Positions 11,640 through 22,194 are shown, counted from the first letter of the stretch. The stretch: 64,000 nucleotides of DNA from Coccinella septempunctata (GCF_907165205.1 NC_058196.1:22734501-22798500); one strand, 5' to 3'. Numbers and translations are program-made. Notes: generated by a model not told the origin, from the sequence alone.

Positions 11640-12115
11640 TCCCATCTCTTACTCAAAAATTCTTGACAATTTCACGCAAAAATCGGGCACGAGAGACGCC
11701 AAAACCGCGATAATACGCGCTAAAACTGTCCGCAAGGGAAATAATTCAGAGGTGCGTCAACAGGTGTCGGCGGTCCTTAATTTACGGCGACGGGGCGATC
11801 TTCATTATTTCGGCATTTGCCGAATTAACCCGCGATATATGTAAACTCCATTTTGTACAAGTTTAACCCGTCCTCTGTCCGAACTGCTCGTGACAGCGAT
11901 AATCCCGAAAAATTAATACCAGCAACAATGTGCCGTGACAAAGTTGACGCACTTAATTATCAGAGTTTTGTTTTTCGGAGTACGTCCTAATTGAGTATAA
12001 ACCGTGAATAAATGAATACGAATGAGGGTGGTTTATTAAAAACGGTCCTGCGGTACGTCGTTCTGATTCGATTAAAAATCGGATATGGGTTTGGTAATTT
12101 GGCGAGTCTGATTCG
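11640..12115. other. GC-richer single-copy island, candidate regulatory DNA
   Basis: The base composition rises sharply against the AT-rich surroundings and the block has no similarity to the repeat families here. It contains CG-containing words (GCGATAATACGCGC, CGGCGACGGGGCGAT) and no long open frame. It is not part of an exon I can assign. Insect introns of developmental genes often hold enhancers of this size and composition, so I list it as a candidate only. Confidence 0.3.
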
Positions 12116-12261
12116 TATGTTGAAATGACGAATTGAATTACTTGTCGTCTATATTACGGACAGAACACACGTTTTTCTGTCATACAGCAAGGACTTCAGA
12201 ATTCAGCAGCAACAATAAAAGCAGAGCACACTGTTTGACCAGTTGGACGGGTCTGAGCGTA

Positions 12262-12619
12262 TACTCCATGCACTTTTATAAAAGCATTCGGTTGGCCATG
12301 GACATATTCCACGTACTATAGTACAAAATGTGACGTTATGACGCTTGTCAAAACATTTTTGGGTTTTAAATAAGCGATATGTTGTCCTTTCAACGTAAAT
12401 ATCTCAGTAATTAGTCGCAATATGAATTTACGTCAGAAAGTTAATGAAGTCGAGAATCTGTAAGGAACATAATTAACCTTTATGCAAACTGATTGAAAGG
12501 ATTCCTAATCTAATTATTTGTATGGAAATGACAAGAGATTTTGAATATGTATATGTATTTTTGCTATAGAAGAAAATCAAATTATTAACACATAATATGC
12601 AGTTGCTTGAGGAGAGTTA
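12262..12619 (+). repeat. Family B element, left part only (B4)
   Basis: It starts at a TA with TACTCCATGCACTTTTATA and continues with CATTCGGTTGGCCATGG and the GACGCTTGTCAAAACATTTT block of B1. It stops abruptly after GGAGAGTTA, where another repeat end begins. The right two thirds of the element are absent. Confidence 0.8.
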
Positions 12620-12674
12620 CGACCAGTTTCATAACCAAACATAAAGTCCCTTCAATTTAAAAGCTTCCTTTAAC
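12620..12674. repeat. Half of a PIF/Harbinger-like hairpin MITE
   Basis: The bases from CGACCAGTTTCATAACC to CCTTTAAC match one arm of the complete MITE at 59496-59620. It begins right after a TTA, the expected target for this group, inside B4. The second arm is missing and the sequence switches directly into family A, so this is a deletion-made mosaic. Confidence 0.6.
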
Positions 12675-12914
12675 TTGAAAAATTGGTTACTTTGGTTGAA
12701 TAAACTCTGTTTAAGAGATCCACAGATCTATAGTGTCACAGTTTTAGCTAGTTATTCTGGAGGTTATTTTATTTTTCCAAGGGTGGCACAGCTCACTACT
12801 TAAAATCGCTATATCTTTTTATCAGGGGCGAATCGGAAAAAATGGTATAGAAAAAAAAGTACTTCTTTTGACTTCCAGAATCCAGTGTTGAAGGTGAGTC
12901 AAAGACTCACCCTA
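12675..12914 (-). repeat. Family A element, truncated (A3)
   Basis: Reverse-oriented left portion of family A, with the GGATCTGTGGATCTCTTAAACAG block in reverse, then the terminal repeat ending GACTCACCCTATA. The distal half is missing, cut at the junction with the hairpin remnant. Confidence 0.8.
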
Positions 12915-13506
12915 TATAGAACGAGGGTTCCAGAAAATTGCCGCATTTTTTATTACCTGCTGATAATTAAACGCTCGCGTTCAACTTCAACGCAACATGT
13001 TCATAAAAAGCACCCTTTTTCATTTTCCTTATCTCACGTTGGGGGTGATCAGTGGCATACGCCAGGTCTCATATTTTCAGACCCCTTTAGGGTTCAACTT
13101 TTATCGTAACTTCTAATTATTAGGCTTTCGGGTGCGAAATAAAAAATTTCAGGAGAAGGGAAGAATTTATCTCCTGGAAGTCTAACGTATGGTTTCACCC
13201 ATTCTTTTCGTTTTAGTCGGTGGAGTTGAGCATTAAGAATGAGTCAAGTGACAATGCTATGTTTGATCCTTCACTAATTTTCGGGTGATTTTGCTCTTGT
13301 CTTCATGTCTTTCTTTTCATTTTTACTACTTGTACATGTACGATTAGTCATGAAATGTTTACAAGTTACAACCTGGTGTTCCAAATTCAAGTCTATACGA
13401 GGATACATGAAAAATTCTTAGCCTACTATAGAACCAAACGAGCTTTCAATGTCAAAATATTTTATTACTCAACATATTCTCCCCTTTACTTATTTTATTA
13501 CTACTA
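12915..13506. other. Intergenic or intronic, nothing recognised
   Basis: Contains short frames with no recognisable product. The last 70 bases probably belong to the 3' flank of the mariner remnant. Confidence 0.4.
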
Positions 13507-14152
13507 TTATTCTCCTCCTAATTGGATACATTTATTACAGCGAACCTGCAACGTCTCTAGACCTTTCAAAAAAATGTTTCTTCTTGCTCTGCAAACCAGA
13601 CCTCCACAGCTTTTATTACCTCCTCGTTGAAAGGAAATTTACGACCTTTTGAACTTTTCTTCTGGTAATTCAAACCCCAAATCACGAGTTTTTTGCATGG
13701 AAATATGAGATTTGTGTGCAGGGGCATTGTCCTGCAAAAATAAAACACCTTTGGATAGCTTTCCGCGTCTTTTCTCTTTAGTTTTTTCCTGTAGAGTGGT
13801 GAGTAATGTCGAATAGTAATCTCCGGTTATTGTTCTACCCTTATCCAAAAAATCAATCATGATTACTCCATGGGAATCCCAAAAAACTGAAGCAAGAACT
13901 TTTCCAGCAGATTTTTGGGCGGGGACTGACACAGAAACTGGCCTTCCCGATCAGCCATCATCTTCAATGGAAAATTTACCTCTTTTGAAATCTTGCAGTC
14001 CAATTTTTTATGGTCGCATACGAAGGACATTGATCACCAAGGGTATTGAGCATATTTTCGTAAATCTGCTTACCTCTTAGCCCTTTTAAATACAGGTACT
14101 TGATGATGGCTCGATACTCCAATTCTTCGATTTTCACCATTTCGGTGAACAT
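13507..14152 (-). pseudogene. mariner transposase, internally deleted
   Basis: Reading leftwards from the ATG at 14152, the frame begins MFTEMVKIEELEYRAIIKYL, the mariner helix-turn-helix start. After an in-frame stop and a deletion it resumes with QKSAGKVLASVFWDSHGV and the second catalytic aspartate region FLQDNAPAH. A second deletion and frameshift then lead to KFPFNEEVIKAVEVWF and the C-terminal LKGLETLQVRCNKCI. About 646 bases remain of the roughly 1035 expected. The region with the first catalytic D and that with the third D of the DD34D triad are both lost. It cannot encode an active transposase. The lineage looks like the irritans/mellifera group, judged from memory of the conserved middle region. 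Confidence 0.92.
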
Positions 14153-14474
14153 CTTTCTTTTAATTTATTGCGTAACTCTGGTTTTCTTTTTTAACCTCAA
14201 ACTTCACACTGACACTTCTAATGAGTTAATGTTCGTTGCTATGGTAACGCAATATTTTTTTATGCATGGATCTGGTCTAGGCTAACTAGATATCAATACA
14301 TCCTTGTTCACCTCAGACTTTCTTAGAATCGGAATTCGATCCTTATTGTCTATCAGATGCTGGGAGATGAAATTTTACGGTTCGAAAGAAACCTCAACCT
14401 TAGCGCAAGTCTCGAGGATCTTCGAGAGTTTCAAGGAAATCTTTCCATAAAAAGGAGTGCTCACAGAGTCAAAT
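14153..14474. other. mariner 5' flank and unassigned DNA
   Basis: The first 100 bases are likely the mariner 5' end; a terminal repeat could not be fixed. No other feature is seen. Confidence 0.4.
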
Positions 14475-14600
14475 CAGCTCATTATGAGCCATATCTATTT
14501 ATCAGGACTGAAATGGAAAAAATGGTATAGGAAATAAGTGTTTCTCTTGACCTCAAGAATCTACAGTTGAAATATTTGTCAAAGACTCACCCCCCCTATA
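14475..14600 (-). repeat. Family A end fragment (A4)
   Basis: Reverse copy of the left 130 bases of family A, from CAGCTCATTATGAG to CAAAGACTCACCC followed by CTATA. The remainder of the element is missing. Confidence 0.8.
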
Positions 14601-14646
14601 TCTTTATATTTTTTTGTTGTTTTTTTTTCGATTGTTATGTTTTTAG

Positions 14647-14940
14647 TTTTCTGAAGTTCTTACGATATTGAACGAAAATTTCAAGCCAGAGAAAATATAT
14701 GTGGACTGCGATTTTAAGCTTGGGGTTCGCGTAATCGAATTTCCTGAAAGCATCGTTATTAACACCACCGAGGGGCAAAACCTCCGTGACATCGCGTTCC
14801 GATTCCAGGATATTTCGTATTCGATTGGCAATTATTCCCGTCCCTATTCATCCGGAATGATTTATGTGTCCCCATTACTCCCGGGTTTGCAGACACAGCC
14901 GCACGATGCCATCCAGATCCTGCCGGTTTCGTTGTTCTAG
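14647..14940 (+). CDS. Candidate alternative terminal exon of ATG16 (unproven)
   Basis: A long T-rich tract ends in TTTTTAG at 14646. From there the frame is open for 97 codons, FSEVLTILNENF onward, to a TAG at 14938-14940. The phase (0) matches the end of the WD40 exon at 11300, so splicing would give a truncated ATG16 with two WD repeats and a novel tail. The peptide (IYVDCDFKLGVRVIEF, RDIAFRFQDISYSIG) resembles nothing I know. A 126-codon frame also runs on the opposite strand, so the openness may only reflect base composition. The block is GC-richer and may be a regulatory island instead. No AATAAA lies close by. Confidence 0.15.
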   Translation, partial: FSEVLTILNENFKPEKIYVDCDFKLGVRVIEFPESIVINTTEGQNLRDIAFRFQDISYSIGNYSRPYSSGMIYVSPLLPGLQTQPHDAIQILPVSLF

Positions 14941-15314
14941 CTCCGACCCATCTACCATGTCCGTAATTAAGATTAACACAGGCACTTAGTGGGACGTTCT
15001 GTATGTTGCGTCGCAAGTCATATATATTGTTGCCTCCCAAGTCCGTACTCGGGTACGTGTATGGACTGTTCAGTGATGTATCTAAGGGACAAATCGGCGA
15101 AATTGGAGGATTAATGCAGCCCGTAGGACAGGTTCGCATTCAATTAATTTCAGGAGGAATTTCCTTGTACTTATACCTATTTCTTGTTTACTAGCAGAGA
15201 GTTTTTACTACTGAGAAGATAGTTTAATGTCTGAAATTTAATATTATGGAAGTTTCGAAGTTTTGAATCCAGAAGATAGTGGTTTCCAGACAATGCAGAT
15301 GGATCCTCACGTCT
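14941..15314. other. Continuation of GC-richer island, then AT-rich DNA
   Basis: The island runs to about 15140 and has no coding frame I trust. The rest is the flank of the SINE head. Confidence 0.35.
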
Positions 15315-15386
15315 GCCTGGGTAGCTCAGTTGGGAGAGTACCTGACCGGTAATCAGGGGGTCGTAGGTTCGAATCCTGCTCTGCGT
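15315..15386 (+). repeat. tRNA-Thr(GGT)-like SINE head or tRNA pseudogene
   Basis: The 72 bases fold as a tRNA. D arm GCTC with GAGT, anticodon stem CCTGA with TCAGG around loop CCGGTAA, T arm GTAGG-TTCGAAT-CCTGC. Pol III boxes A (TAGCTCAGTTGG) and B (GGTTCGAATCC) are intact. The acceptor stem GCCTGGG/TCTGCGT is badly paired, base 33 is C not T, and a GGT anticodon is not used by normal animal tRNA-Thr genes. I therefore read it as a tRNA-derived SINE head, not a functional gene. Confidence 0.7.
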
Positions 15387-15639
15387 GGTACTTTTTTCAG
15401 AATTCAATTCCTGTCTGCATGCCGTCAAAACTTTCATAGTTTTTACTACTTTGTGATACTGAAGAACTTCGCGCTGTTAGTTCGTCCAATGCATGGAGTT
15501 TAGGAATTACTGTGGAGGAATGAAACTTCAAGATGTCCCCTACTGAATTAAATCCTCCTCACCCTCATCTGCCCTCTGCTCGTCGCTTGGCGTCACAAAT
15601 AATTCGGCATATTTCTATGCCGCACTCTTTATAACAACC
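15387..15639. other. Possible SINE body, unassigned
   Basis: Sequence after the tRNA-like head; no poly(A) tail or flanking duplication could be recognised. Confidence 0.3.
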
Positions 15640-16079
15640 TTCTATAAAGATTGAAAGGTATATTATACAATTATAAACGATTATGGTTCAAATTCAAATT
15701 TGAAATTCATGATGGGCAGTGCAAATTCCGATATTTGTCATTTTGCGATGGCAGAGATATTCTGACCAGCTGTATCAGATCTCATACAACAGTGGAACGT
15801 TTACTGATGGTTCTAAGATGGCGTATTCAGCCTATACTAAAGAAAGGTTTGGAGAAACTACCTTCCACTACCGTCGGATATTGGCCTTCTGCAAAGTCTT
15901 GGTGAAATACATCAGCTGTGAAATCCTGAAATATCTTCAGCGCTACAAACTACACTGCCCAAAACTTGAACTGGAAGTTTGCGCACCTGCAATAATATAT
16001 GAAAGGAAATAAAAAACCATTTTGTATATTATGTACTGATATATTGAGTTAGGTGTCTTCGTACGGTTGACTTTCCTGA
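15640..16079 (+). other. Unclassified, weak resemblance to a LINE RNase H segment
   Basis: Open frames in two phases. One contains GTFTDGSKMAYSAYTKE, which resembles the first motif (TDGSK) of retrotransposon RNase H. No further RNase H motif is convincing. Treat as unclassified transposon debris. Confidence 0.2.
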
Positions 16080-16375
16080 AATTGCAACACTAAGCAAGAG
16101 ACATCAACCGAATGAAGATTCTAACTGGTAGAGTCTGCAGGTTCAATAAAGTTTCCTCCTGTTACAAACACCTTGAGAAGGTTTAATATCGTGTGAGCCT
16201 CTTCTAGCTCTTCTTATTGCTGTTACTTTATTCCGCATTGTATCAATTAGGTTGTAGGTATGACTGAAACAAGGAATATGTTGCGAAATGTCCATCGAAG
16301 CATTGGCGAGCTGCTGTAATGTCTGCGGTGGGTCAGATAAGCGGTGCCAGTGTTTCACTAAATGATATAAATTAA
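16080..16375 (-). pseudogene. Tc1-like transposase C-terminal fragment, copy 1
   Basis: The minus-strand frame reads DPPQTLQQLANASMDISQHI and then HTYNLIDTMRNKVTAIRRAR, the C-terminal region that follows the last catalytic residue in Tc1-like transposases. The terminal part (16117-16190) repeats at 16498-16580, so two copies of the same element end lie in tandem. The rest of this copy is missing. Confidence 0.7.
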
Positions 16376-16439
16376 AATACGATTTTGTAAATATACTGAT
16401 GTACCTATTAAGTCAGGTGTATACATATTGTTACTCTGT

Positions 16440-16985
16440 TCCAAATGGCAATAGCTAGAAAGAATGCTTCAGAGCGACAACACATATAATAGAACAAAAT
16501 GAAGATTCTACCTGGTGCAGTCTGCAGGCTTGATAAAGGTTCCTTCTGTTACAAAAGCCTCGAAATCAAGGTTTAATATCGGTTCTTGCTCTTCGTGGTG
16601 GATGGTTAGACATGGTTATATTGTCTACGCCCTACGGTGAGTAACGTAGGCGGTGTTATTGCTTTGACGTTGCAGACCAGACATGTTCAATACAATTTTG
16701 ATTTGAAGAGGTGGCGGAACAATCAATTCGGTTAATGCCATGCATTTCTATCTTGTCGTTGAAAATTATCGTCGCAAAATGAACACTAGTAGGTTCTACA
16801 ATCACATCACAACACCTTACAGCTGTCATGGTTGCGTTTATGAGGATAATAATATCTATACGCTCATTAAAACAAATGCCTTCCCAAAAGAACACGGAGC
16901 CATCACCATAAAGAGTTGTTAGCGTCAAGAAATGTTCATTATACCCTTGAACCCGTTCTAGCCACACCAACATTCTAAAAAATGC
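16440..16985 (-). pseudogene. Tc1-like transposase fragment, copy 2, internally deleted
   Basis: The minus-strand frame includes GDGSVFFWEGICFNERIDII, MTAVRCCDVIVEP and NQNCIEHVWSATSK, the order seen in Tc1-like transposases: the VxWGGIS strand, the AxxYxDxxL helix and the SPDLNPIEHxWD motif. The aspartates of the catalytic motifs are substituted: FNDKIEMHG stands where a DNARxH-like motif should be. After EHVW about 40 codons are deleted before the RRARTDI end shared with copy 1. It is not functional. Confidence 0.8.
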
Positions 16986-17288
16986 ACTGTTTTCGGGTTA
17001 CAAGCATTTTATGATTGAAGATCAAAATATTTTTCATGAATATTGTCAGCTCTACTCTATTTAACACCTTTTGCACTGCTGCTGTCCTAACTAACTTGTC
17101 TCCTATCTTCTTCACATCCTCTTTTTGGTAAAAAAGACTTCAGATATAAAAATACTCATTGTAAGTAACCATAGCGACAATGAACAGCTTGCAATATTTT
17201 GATATTCAATCATAAAAATGCTTTTAATTCGAAAACTGTACAAATTTCGATGTTGCACTGGTATCCTTTTCGCAGAATTAACGATATA
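16986..17288. other. Unassigned AT-rich DNA
   Basis: No gene or repeat recognised. It ends in ATATA at the insertion site of A5. Confidence 0.4.
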
Positions 17289-17958
17289 TACAGGGTGAGT
17301 CTTTGACTCGTACAAATATTTTAACCGTAGATTTATGAGCTCAAAAGAAACACTTTTCCTATACCATTTTTTCCGATTCGGCCATGATAAAAGATACAGC
17401 CATTATAAGTTTTCATAATGAGCTGTGCCACCCCTGAAAAAACCTTCAAAATATAACCTGCTGAAGTTGTGACACTACACATCTGCGGATCTCATCAACA
17501 GAGTTGTATTCACCCAAAGTACCCAATTTTTCAAATTTCGCAGATACTTTTTAATTTTTGAACATCAAATTACTCGAAAACGGTTCATTATACAAGAAAA
17601 TATGGAGAATACTTTTATTTTACAAAACGTTCAAATATTCATAAGATTGCGTCCAATTCATTTTCAATAGTTGGGTTCTTTGAATTTTGGGTATTTTTAT
17701 GGTACGTCATGACCATAATGAGAAAACTGGAAGACGTGGGTGTTATCTTGTGTTCGAAAGAAATTAATCAAATATGTAAATGAAAAACAATATTCTGAAA
17801 TTCATTTAATTCGATGAAACCGTGTGTGAGATGGAACTTCAACAGCCTATATCTTTTGAACCGTGCCGATTCCGAAAAAATGGTAGGGGAAAAAAGTGTT
17901 TCTTTTGACCTCAAGAATCAACTCTTAAAATATTTGTACGAGACAAAGACTCACCCTG
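17289..17958 (+). repeat. Family A element, complete (A5)
   Basis: 670 bp from TACAGGGTGAGTCTTTGACT to AAAGACTCACCCTG. The terminal inverted repeats extend about 100 bp with mismatches, through TCTTGAGGTCAAAAGAAACA and CCGATTCGG. The interior is AT-rich and non-coding. This is one of two near-full-length reference copies (the other is A9). Confidence 0.9.
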
Positions 17959-18779
17959 AATTATGGCAGTACCATTTGGAGGCACATATCTTCGCCGGTG
18001 GGAGCAGTAAAAACTTGTCTTTATATACTTCTCTTCATATACTTTATTCAAACCTGACAAAAAGTCACGTATTGCTAGGACACCCTCTATTATAGTGGTA
18101 AGGATTAAAAGGAGCCAGATTGTCATACAGCTTAAGACGTCCAAATTCCTTGTGTACCACAGTGAAGACCTCCTTCAGCCGTGTCAACATGAAGCGCGAC
18201 CATTAAACTTCCGGATCCCACCCTGGCATGTTACTAACAAAACCCCTGCGACAACGGATTGACGTTCATCCCTTATACGTTTGATTCCGCTGATTGATTG
18301 ATTGCAGCAATCGGTAGAGGGGCGGTAGCGTATAAGGAACGGCAACCGCAATTCTGTCACGATGATCTTTCCTATTAGAGGGAGATTTGGGCCCTGGGGG
18401 ATGAAACATTTGATTGATTCTGAGGTCGGAACAGGGTTAACGACACATGTTCGGTTGGATGATGTTGCTGTCTGGCTTAGGGCTGGAATGACGGTGTCGT
18501 CATCAGCGTTGCTGAAAGGAAGTATCGAATTTCGTTGCGGTAAAATTTTTTGGAAAATGCAAGTGTAACAAGTGGACGACATATGTACATTTAACTGAAT
18601 TCTTTATGCATTATGATCAGCACTGTTTCGTTTGTTTGTTGCCTAAGCTTCAGACAACATTGCAGGATCTTTGGGACTCATATTCGAAAAATTATAATGA
18701 ACTGCAGGATAAAATATAAAAATTTTCATACCTTCTGAAGATGTCACTATAATATAATACTATATCACTATATACAGTG
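17959..18779. other. GC-richer segment of unknown origin
   Basis: Between 18000 and 18600 frames are open on both strands (132 codons on minus, 68 on plus) with no recognised family. A plus-strand phrase, LKTSKFLVYHSEDLLQP, followed by frames broken by stops, suggests a decayed retroelement, but I cannot place it. Confidence 0.3.
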
Positions 18780-19590
18780 TGTATTTGAAAGGGAGGCATT
18801 TTTTAAACAGAAGAACTGCTTAAAATGAAGCGTTTCACCAAAAATTCCCTATGCAAAACTTTCAAAATGACAAAGTTGAAAAAAATTTAAAATGATTATC
18901 ATAAACTAGATATAGATAGAGATAGAAACTTATCTCCTGATTCGACCCTATGGTTTCGTTTAGGATATTGACTTGTTTGATATTTACGTGGTAATGAAAA
19001 TGAAAACTTAGGATTGCCGAATTATTCTTATTATTTTTCACTTACACGATTTTATGAAATGCCTCATTTTGATGCCAACTGACAGAAGGAACTCAAGACA
19101 CAAGTTAAAAAATAGATAATACTTCAAAATCTCACCAATAAAATTCGTCTCAATGATTCAGGAATTTTTTCACAATGGGCATCACAATCTTTTTGTTTGA
19201 ACATTCTAACAATCGTCGTACAACTGGGATGAAATGGGTAAACATAATAGCACTTTTTCAGCATCAATAACATAAGCGCTTTCAAGAAACTGCCTCGATT
19301 TTCTACATTTTTTTTCACCTTAAATTTCACGATACAACAATTATGATTCTCTCAAATGTGACCTGATGCATCTAATCCGATGAACTTGGTACTGAACCAT
19401 TCATTGTCCAGCCATATGTTTATGTTTTGTTTCGTTTTTGCGATGCCGGAGTCACCTTACATAGTCCCGTACTTGAAATTCAATGAACTTATGTCGAACT
19501 TCTAAGGGTTGTATGTCAGCCATCTTGGATATTTTATGGGGAAAATTTTTGGTTGAACGACTTCTATCTTCTGTCGGAAAAAAACCTCAT
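18780..19590 (-). repeat. Family E element (E1)
   Basis: Reverse copy of the repeat at 41585-42335. Shared blocks include GGTACTGAACCATTCATTGT, CCAGCCATATGTTTATG and CTTATCTCCTGATTCGACC. Both ends carry a similar motif (poly-T, ACAGAAG, then TTCACCAAAAATTCCC in opposite orientation), suggesting inverted ends. No coding frame. Confidence 0.75.
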
Positions 19591-20235
19591 CTTTGAAAAC
19601 ACCTCGTATAAAAGACAGTTGCGACACTGCGTTTTGTCAATTTCCAGAACACAGAACTGTGTTCTGGCTTTCTACTGTTAAATATCCAACTTGGTGAACT
19701 ACCACATAATAGGATTATGACGTAGGCGATACGCATATACACCAACTGATACTTCCTGTTCGCGAAGAACACACCACCTAACCTGAAAATCTCGACGAAA
19801 TGTTTGATGTGCGAACATCATCGCTGTTCAGGCTGTGACAACTTCTTATCATAATATGATCATGCTGGTTGTGTCTGAGAAAGAATATCTTTTTACTTTT
19901 TATTCAAATTTGAATGAGCCTTGCAGCGGATTCAAATAAGCAAACAATTTTTTTAGATTTCGTCAGGCAAGTAAGGTATTGAAATTATGCTCATATTTCA
20001 CTTGGGAATTTGACGCGTTGGCTGCTCTATCTTCTACTGATTTTGTGGCTCGATACTCAGCAGTATAATGCCGAATTCCTTGCAATCGAGCTACAGTATA
20101 TTCCTCTGAATGTAACGTAAAGAAATGCCAGCTGGAGCGAAAGCCCTTGAACCACTGAAAGCAAAAAAGAGATCCAGTCCTGTCCGAGTACTACCCGTGC
20201 TTTGTGTACGATTACTGGCTGGTGTGAAAGCCCAT
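19591..20235. other. Unassigned, possible LTR-retroelement debris
   Basis: The string GGCTGGTGTGAAAGCCC at 20216 recurs at 31697, each time after a CGATT. This hints at a shared dispersed repeat, too short to classify. Confidence 0.3.
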
Positions 20236-20426
20236 CGAAACCCTGTCTTCTCTCTTTTTCAATCACTTTCGGCATTTTTGTAATATTAATTGATATATTA
20301 GTTGTGACAACGGCGTAATGACATTAACGACATTTCATGAGTGCCAACTTTACTCCGTTCGAGTTACAAAAACTTGAGAAAATTATTTCATGGCCTACCG
20401 ACTGCTAAAATAAATGTGAATGGAGT
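20236..20426 (+). repeat. Family B element, right end only (B5)
   Basis: Matches the last 190 bases of B1 from CCCTGTCTTC through AATCACTTTCGGCATTTTTG and CATGGCCTACCGACTGCTAA to GTGAATGGAG. The rest is missing. Confidence 0.8.
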
Positions 20427-21341
20427 TTTTTCATACAGGTCGAGTTGATAATATAAAGAGCGTGTTGAGAATACTTTGAAACATCGAATGTTTTTTTTGG
20501 CTGATAAGCTTCGTTTACCCTCACCAGGGTTGGCGGAAGAGAAAATCTCTCGTATTTTCCGTTGAACAACAAATCGAAATTACGAAAAAATTTCAGCACC
20601 CCACGACCAACAGATCCCAAATCAAGTACAAACCTTCGGTGCCGACAAAAAATTAATGATACACCAAAGGCCTACGTCCCTTATCCCGATGGCTTTTTTT
20701 CCGAACGACTGCTAATTTGCCCCGGCACTCGTAAAATAATTACCACCAACTTTCTGGCGCCCCCGGGGCGTTTACTTTTACTTTATCTTACCGGGTTCGG
20801 GGGTATACTTTACTACCATACCAGCGCTGATGAAGTGTCTGAGAGGTGAACACGTGTTCTTAATTACCGCAACACGTTCCGGTGCAGTGCATAAATCAGG
20901 CCGTAAAATGGAATATTACGGCGCTTTAGGTCAGGCCGATTAGTCCCGTAAATTTTTATACGTCGGTCGAAGGTCCTCGAAGGGAACGGTGCCGATTTTG
21001 GAGTTACGACCCTTCGACCCTGCGATCCCGCGGTAGTTATTACTTTGAACTATAGCGGGTTCATGAGAATTGGTCGAACAGCTTGGCTGCGTGCGACCCT
21101 TAGGTTGCCTTCTTCATTGAAAGCCTCAAAGAATTTACAAGCGACTGATATATGTAGCACTATTGATAAACTGCAATTTATCTACCCTAAAATTTGTATC
21201 TTCACATCAATATCAACGCCTCAGTATCGCTCACTGCTTTTCTTCACTAGGTACATAATATTCAGAACAAAAATGAGGACCATAGAACGAAAAAGATGGC
21301 TCCGCCTAACACTTTTGAAGCACAGATGGCGCTCACATCAC
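20427..21341. other. GC-richer single-copy island, candidate regulatory DNA
   Basis: From about 20520 to 21120 the composition is well above the local average and no repeat family matches. Words such as CTTAATTACCGCAACACG and AGGCCGTAAAATGG, TAATTA cores and CCGG-rich patches are present without an open frame of note. It is listed as a candidate enhancer-type element by composition only. Confidence 0.3.
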
Positions 21342-21349
21342 TTTAATCG

Positions 21350-21555
21350 TACAGTGACTCTAACGAGACAGTGGTGACAATTATGGTCTCGTTTTTCATC
21401 GTTTTAGCAAGAATATGACGGATTTGGTCACGTGACGTGACTTGAGCCAATCCGCATTCCGAATTAGAGATCACAGCATTGAAATCTGTGCTTCTAAGCC
21501 GCCCTATTCTTGTTAAATTTCCAATTGTCGCCAGCGTCTCGTTAGAGTCACTGTA
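21350..21555. mobile_element. hAT-like MITE, 206 bp, with 8-bp target duplication
   Basis: The ends TACAGTGACTCTAACGAGAC and GTCTCGTTAGAGTCACTGTA are perfect inverted repeats, followed inward by GTGACAATT / AATTGTCGC. The element is flanked on both sides by TTTAATCG (21342-21349 and 21556-21563), an exact 8-bp direct repeat. An 8-bp duplication with CAGTG-type ends is typical of the hAT superfamily. The interior has no coding capacity. Perfect ends and duplication suggest a fairly recent insertion. Confidence 0.9.
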
Positions 21556-21563
21556 TTTAATCG

Positions 21564-22194
21564 CTTCATTTACTATTTTTCTACTCTATAATCTTTGATC
21601 TGACAATTAAAGTGTGACGAAAATGTCACGAAAATTTGCCAAACTTGCAAAAAAAACATCACGTGTACATTCTCGAGCGCGGTCGTTGTTTTTTTTCTTA
21701 TTTTAAAGCTAATGACTCAAGTGTTCGGTATTCACGTAAGTGGTTCAAATAATTCTCGAACGACCCACGTACTTGCACCGTTCTTTACGTGAAACCAGCA
21801 TATGCGGAACATTTGTTATAAAAAAAGACTAAAAAGACATTTCCATGAACAGTATGATTTTGGATGCCAAAGAGTGAACTTAGTAATTGCCGCCGTCGCA
21901 TTATATGAATCGTTCTCATTCGGAAGATAAATCGAACTCAGTGTCTCAGTCACCATAAAATTATAGACGAATTTTCTTGTACTTTAACAACCATCAGTTG
22001 GTATTTACATTTAGTGCTTAACTGCTTAGTGCATGAGTCACCTCGCCGTGCAAGAAAGCATCAGGAATCAGTAAGTCTGGTGCAAGTATTTCATTCAAAT
22101 ACTCAAATAGAGTCGTTTTTCTCATATATACTTACAGTCCAACTAGTGAACCACTCACGAACTATCGTTCATTACTTGAGGATTCTTCCTCCGG
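21564..22194. other. Unassigned intergenic DNA
   Basis: No gene, repeat family or RNA recognised. Confidence 0.4.

Noticed and set aside
15315..15386. Functional tRNA-Thr gene
   Set aside because: Acceptor stem does not pair, C at position 33 and an anticodon not used in animals; a SINE head or pseudogene is more likely.
18184..18582. 132-codon minus-strand frame
   Set aside because: No family resemblance; a 68-codon frame on the other strand covers the same bases and the surroundings look like retroelement debris.
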